From positions 1-64,000 of the forward strand of contig JAKSNJ010000003.1 of assembly GCA_024399965.1 (NCBI GenBank): a stretch of 64,000 nucleotides of DNA. Reading direction: 5' to 3'. Position 1 is the stretch's first letter, and the number at the start of each line of letters is the position of its first letter. The DNA comes from Paludibacteraceae bacterium (lineage in GTDB: Bacteria; Bacteroidota; Bacteroidia; Bacteroidales; Paludibacteraceae). Both the position numbers and the translations under genes were made by a program. The notes below the pieces were generated by a model that did no database searches, was not told the origin of the DNA, and saw only the letters and a list, made by a program, of their open reading frames with translations. Below are positions 60,591 to 64,000 of the stretch, one piece after another.

Positions 60591-62510
60591 ATGGTAAAAC
60601 AATTATTATGTAGATTTCGTCACTATTTAAGTAGGTGTTTTGAATGGGTCATTATGTGGCTCAAACAACATCCATGGTGGACATTAATTATTATCGTTGT
60701 TTGTGTCGTCAGTTCTTGGATAATAGGTTATCGTTCGGCAGATGATAAATTAGAGTTCGCTTTTAGTTATTTTGGCGTTAATGGGTATAATAAGTGTCAT
60801 GATACGGATGGTTGTTTTCTCCTTTGTTCCTTTATTGGATGTTGTATTGTGTCGGGGATATTGGTGTGGATGATTACTTATGTAGTGCAATCTATTTATG
60901 AGCAACGACGCATTAACCAACAGATAGAACTAAATCGTGAGGAAAATGGATTAGTTACTTATAACGATTTACAAAATCATGTTTGTATTTTGGGATATGG
61001 TATATTCACTATTCCTTTTATTCATCAGGTACTACGAAGTACAAATTCTATAATAGTTCTATTGACGAGTATTCCAATCGTACATGTTCGGGAAGAGGTT
61101 TTTGCAGCGTTAGATGCACAAGATAGATTACGAATCCGTTTCCTGTTTGGAAGCATTACTTCTGCTGAGCAAATAGAGCGTCTTAATCTTTCTGTATGCA
61201 AAGAAGTGTATATATTGGGTGAAAAGAAATTGGGTCGTGATATTGAGAATTTGCAATGTGCAAAACTTATAACTCAAAGTGTAGGAACATCTCGTCAAGA
61301 TAATGATGGCCATATTAATGTTCTTCCAATGCATGTCGCTATAGATACACCGGCAGGATATGCCACTATTAAACGATTGAATTTACCAAATGACTACAAT
61401 CATTGTGGGGATAAAATTGTTACTGATCTCCGTCCATTTAATTTTTATGAGAATTGGGCACGTATGTTATGGGGGTATTATGTAGCTCGTGATGAAAACA
61501 ACAATGCTTTGTATGATCGTTTAGATTTCATGCCCCTACTCCCTGACTCTAAACAATATGTTCATTTAGTGATTGCAGGTTTTGATGCGATGGGAACTGC
61601 ATTATTATTAGAAGCATTGCGTATATGTCACTTCCCAAATTATAATGAAACAACACATCAATATAAAACACGCATTACCGTTATTGACAAGCAAATGGAT
61701 ACATTGTTGCCTGTTTTTCAATCGCGCTATCCTTACTTGAATCAAATTACGGATGTGGATATTGAGTTTAGACATGCTAGTTTAGAAAATGCAGATATAC
61801 GACAAGATTTAGCACTGTGGGCACAAGATGCCAATCAATTACTGACCATTGCCATTTCCTTCTATGACGAGGATGAAAGCTTTGCGGCAGCTTTGAATTT
61901 GCCGGATGAATGTTTCTATACCTATCAATCTCATAAGGATGGTCAAGGATATATAGAGCCGAAAGACACCGTGCGTATATTAGTACGCCAAAAAACGAAT
62001 TCAGTTATCTCTGATATGTTGAAGTTGGAAACGAATAATAAGTATCGTCACCTACACACATTTGGAACAATGGATATTTGTATGCAGAGTGCATTATTTG
62101 ATGATACAGCAGCGCAATTGGTGAATGGTAAATATTTGCATCTCAATAATATGTATGATTGTACACAATCATGGCTTAAGTTAAATGAAGATATGCGTTT
62201 CTCTAACAGATACCAAATAGAGATGTATACCATATACAAGGATTATGACGAAGCGGGCATTTCACGTGAATTATTGTATCAAATGGAGCACCTTCGTTGG
62301 TGTGCTGACCGAAGTATTATTGGTTATCGAGATGCGCATCAATGGAATATAAAAGACACATCCTCTTATAAACAACATTGTCTTATCATTCCATATAAAG
62401 ATCTCCCTTCGGCGGAAAAGAAAAAAGATGTAGAGGTAATAGAGAATAGGAAAATGATTGAAAGCAAAAGAAAATCATCTTTATGCGAAACAGAAGGGCA
62501 ACATCAATAA
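60591..62510 (+). CDS. Two-helix membrane protein with TrkA-N-like and RyR-like domains
   Basis: 639 aa. Order: membrane helix 1 (about 29-46), a short outside loop, helix 2 (about 75-100), a cytoplasmic Rossmann lobe (about 128-230; VCILGYGIFT) resembling TrkA-N/RCK domains, and a second Rossmann-like lobe from about 325 (VIAGFDAMGTALLLEAL). A degenerate RyR domain closes it (about 563-628; MEHLRWCADRSIIGY, then CLIIPYKDLPSAEKK). No potassium selectivity filter is seen between the helices, so a standard K+ channel is unlikely; a gated pore or membrane effector is possible. The gene is clearly AT-richer than its neighbours, suggesting separate acquisition. Confidence 0.85.
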   Translation: MVKQLLCRFRHYLSRCFEWVIMWLKQHPWWTLIIIVVCVVSSWIIGYRSADDKLEFAFSYFGVNGYNKCHDTDGCFLLCSFIGCCIVSGILVWMITYVVQSIYEQRRINQQIELNREENGLVTYNDLQNHVCILGYGIFTIPFIHQVLRSTNSIIVLLTSIPIVHVREEVFAALDAQDRLRIRFLFGSITSAEQIERLNLSVCKEVYILGEKKLGRDIENLQCAKLITQSVGTSRQDNDGHINVLPMHVAIDTPAGYATIKRLNLPNDYNHCGDKIVTDLRPFNFYENWARMLWGYYVARDENNNALYDRLDFMPLLPDSKQYVHLVIAGFDAMGTALLLEALRICHFPNYNETTHQYKTRITVIDKQMDTLLPVFQSRYPYLNQITDVDIEFRHASLENADIRQDLALWAQDANQLLTIAISFYDEDESFAAALNLPDECFYTYQSHKDGQGYIEPKDTVRILVRQKTNSVISDMLKLETNNKYRHLHTFGTMDICMQSALFDDTAAQLVNGKYLHLNNMYDCTQSWLKLNEDMRFSNRYQIEMYTIYKDYDEAGISRELLYQMEHLRWCADRSIIGYRDAHQWNIKDTSSYKQHCLIIPYKDLPSAEKKKDVEVIENRKMIESKRKSSLCETEGQHQ

Positions 62511-62519
62511 AAGTATAAC

Positions 62520-63755
62520 ATGACCAAATACTCAGTATTCATATCTTATCGTCGAACAGGTTTTGACACGGCAAATCTGATAGCGGAAAAACTCCGCTTT
62601 ATGGGCTATTCCGTATTCTTTGACGTGGAGTCACTGCGCGGAGGTAAGTTCAATGAGCAACTATTTCAAGTGATAGATAGTTGTACCGACATGGTATTGG
62701 TGCTACCTAAAGATGCTTTAAATCGCTGCGCAGACAAAGATGACTGGGTGCGTAAAGAAGTGATGTACGCTATGCTGAAGCAGAAAAACATCGTGCCCGT
62801 CATGCTCAACGATTTTGATTGGCCCAACCCTATGCCAAGCGGTATGGAAGACCTAAAAGACTACCAAGCCGTTCCTGCAAGCGACCGCAATACGTTTGAT
62901 TTGGCAATGCAACGTTTGGCAAGTTATCTCAAAGCCCCTCATCGTCGCCGTATCATGCTGACACGTGTTATGGGCATAGTAGCTGTGGTGTTGGCGTTGT
63001 TGGGTATATTGTTTGGTGTGTTGCGGCTATCCTCTCTGCCCGCTTGCAAAAAAGCCGCCAATGAGATGTGCTATAACGTCGGACTTGTCTATCAAATATA
63101 TGAAAAGTCAGAACAGATGCAAACGGAGTGGCAACAATATCAACAATCTATAACCATTGCTCAAACCACGCAACGCAAGCAGGGCTTGAAAGAAGATATG
63201 GCAGAACAGATTCGTCATTGGCAAACTGATATAGCACAATTACGAGCAGAGATTAGACCCGAAACTGACTATACCGCATTAGAAGCTATGTTGCTGGCAT
63301 CGCGGGGACTGTTGACTATCGAATTGGCATGCGAACAACCCTATATTGAGAGTTTGTGTGATGATATTGACACTGCGTGTGTACATATGAGGCGAACGAT
63401 AAGTGGGGAGTATTACAATTCGTATAGCGAGCGGATGATTCAACTGGATTTTGCCATGTTGCTACATAGTCTGAATGCCTATTATTATGCCTATTTGTCA
63501 GAGTTGAGCCACCTACCATCATCTACTCGAGAAATGCATCAGGTACTGAGCAGCACATGGCGTTTGTTCCCTACAGAATCAGACAATCAACCTGCGCACT
63601 ATTATGATGACAAGATGCAGAGAGAATTTGATAAACTAGATCAGATGATTAAAGAGTATGAAGTCTTTTTGGTGCAACAAGAGAGTGATTTAGGCGAAAT
63701 GGAACAGCAACTAGACAACATACAGGTGCAGTTAGATTCAATGGTGGTGAAATAA
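62520..63755 (+). CDS. TIR-transmembrane-coiled-coil protein
   Basis: 411 aa. Residues 1-140 are a TIR domain: VFISYRRTGFDTAN, VFFDVESLRGGKF, then DDWVRKEVMYA, in which Glu80 fits the catalytic Glu of NAD-cleaving TIR enzymes. One membrane helix (about 148-170) places TIR in the cytoplasm. The rest (about 171-411) is helical, with a coiled coil at about 190-245 and another at the C-terminus, outside the membrane or in the periplasm. It lies 9 bp after the TrkA-RyR gene. Bacterial TIR proteins act as NADases or make cyclic ADP-ribose-type signals; either could be the ligand for the RyR or Rossmann domains. Confidence 0.92.
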   Translation: MTKYSVFISYRRTGFDTANLIAEKLRFMGYSVFFDVESLRGGKFNEQLFQVIDSCTDMVLVLPKDALNRCADKDDWVRKEVMYAMLKQKNIVPVMLNDFDWPNPMPSGMEDLKDYQAVPASDRNTFDLAMQRLASYLKAPHRRRIMLTRVMGIVAVVLALLGILFGVLRLSSLPACKKAANEMCYNVGLVYQIYEKSEQMQTEWQQYQQSITIAQTTQRKQGLKEDMAEQIRHWQTDIAQLRAEIRPETDYTALEAMLLASRGLLTIELACEQPYIESLCDDIDTACVHMRRTISGEYYNSYSERMIQLDFAMLLHSLNAYYYAYLSELSHLPSSTREMHQVLSSTWRLFPTESDNQPAHYYDDKMQREFDKLDQMIKEYEVFLVQQESDLGEMEQQLDNIQVQLDSMVVK

Positions 63756-63874
63756 AGGGAGATAAAAAAAATGTAGTATATATGACATACTTTAATGTGT
63801 CTATAACTGGTTCGAAATTTCTTGTGACATACTGTCAACAACTGATTTGATATAAAAACTTAAACACAATATAT

Positions 63875-64000
63875 ATGTATTCTGAAAATAACAATCCTTT
63901 TGTAGGCTTAAATCCCCTTACAGGGTCGACTCCTATTCCCGTACATGATTCTGAGGAACCGATGTGGGAAGCTTTGATAGGTAAAATAATCGATGGTAAA
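63875..64000 (+). CDS. Start of a further gene, cut by the window edge
   Basis: An open frame from ATG 63875 runs to the end of the window (42 codons). It begins MYSENNNPFVGLNPLTG and continues through EEPMWEALIGKIIDG. It follows the TIR gene after 119 bp without a standard promoter. The phrase W-E-x-L-I-x-x-I-x-D-G-K resembles the opening of SIR2-like and related effector proteins, where it is normally followed by a V-I-P-x-x-G strand. That continuation is outside the window, so the identification is only a guess. Confidence 0.55.
   Translation, partial: MYSENNNPFVGLNPLTGSTPIPVHDSEEPMWEALIGKIIDGK

Noticed and set aside
60591..62510. TrkA-like potassium channel as a firm annotation
   Set aside because: No selectivity-filter sequence between the two helices, and the C-terminal RyR-like domain is atypical. 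Only the domain layout is reported.
63756..63874. Regulatory element between the TIR gene and the edge gene
   Set aside because: A word GACATACT occurs twice, but there is no standard promoter, hairpin or terminator that I can support.

Overview
The window reads as a chromosomal segment of a member of the Bacteroidota, most likely order Bacteroidales (probably an uncultured gut-type lineage; this placement is inferred). Reasons: sixteen promoters of the Bacteroidetes type (TTTG, 19-20 nt spacer, TAnnTTTG); secreted proteins with type IX secretion-like C-terminal tails; a sodium-pumping methylmalonyl-CoA decarboxylase operon of the succinate-propionate route; a GT3-type glycogen synthase; BspA-like leucine-rich repeats; and AddAB with the Bacteroidetes layout.

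Layout. 1-260: one copy of a dispersed repeat element. 261-11215: a giant (about 3283 aa) repetitive surface protein followed by an outer-membrane barrel. 11359-13995: valS. 13998-18250: a five-gene operon of exported proteins of unknown function, followed by a Cys/His-rich small exported protein and an 817-aa repetitive secreted protein. 21518-25613: mce-mmdA-oadG-mmdC-mmdB. 25727-28972: a small membrane peptide, a sulfatase-fold membrane enzyme, a Tyr/Asp-rich lipoprotein and a four-helix membrane protein. 29527-34899: an orphan histidine kinase, ispE (antisense-overlapping the kinase), a BspA-like LRR protein and a C69 peptidase; pepD follows at 34892-36325. 36342-40382: a four-gene operon (pRiA4b ORF-3-like, miaA, PKD lipoprotein, GT3 glycogen synthase). 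40476-42904: a second copy of the dispersed element, an 11-residue-repeat protein, an exported protein, and a candidate structured RNA. 43103-48235: a nucleosidase-like gene, tamB and a PepSY-like lipoprotein. 48426-48499: tRNA-Asp. 48600-54511: addAB. 54641-57794: rmuC and an N-domain-less clpB.

The most interesting region is 58278-64000. One promoter drives a tight co-directional run: a zinc-ribbon PrsW-type membrane protease, a WG-repeat protein, a stand-alone RyR domain, a two-helix membrane protein carrying TrkA-N-like Rossmann lobes plus a C-terminal RyR-like domain, a TIR-transmembrane-coiled-coil protein, and a further gene cut by the window edge. This looks like a signalling or immune system in which a TIR enzyme, nucleotide-binding lobes and RyR sensor domains are linked to a membrane protein.

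A second theme is unusual repeat biology. At least eleven short tandem arrays all have a 7-bp period but different unit sequences. They lie between genes and also in frame inside five protein-coding genes; one array supplies the start codon of tamB. A separate class of arrays has an 11-bp period. These patterns, the dispersed element and the fixed 20-nt promoter spacer are described individually below.
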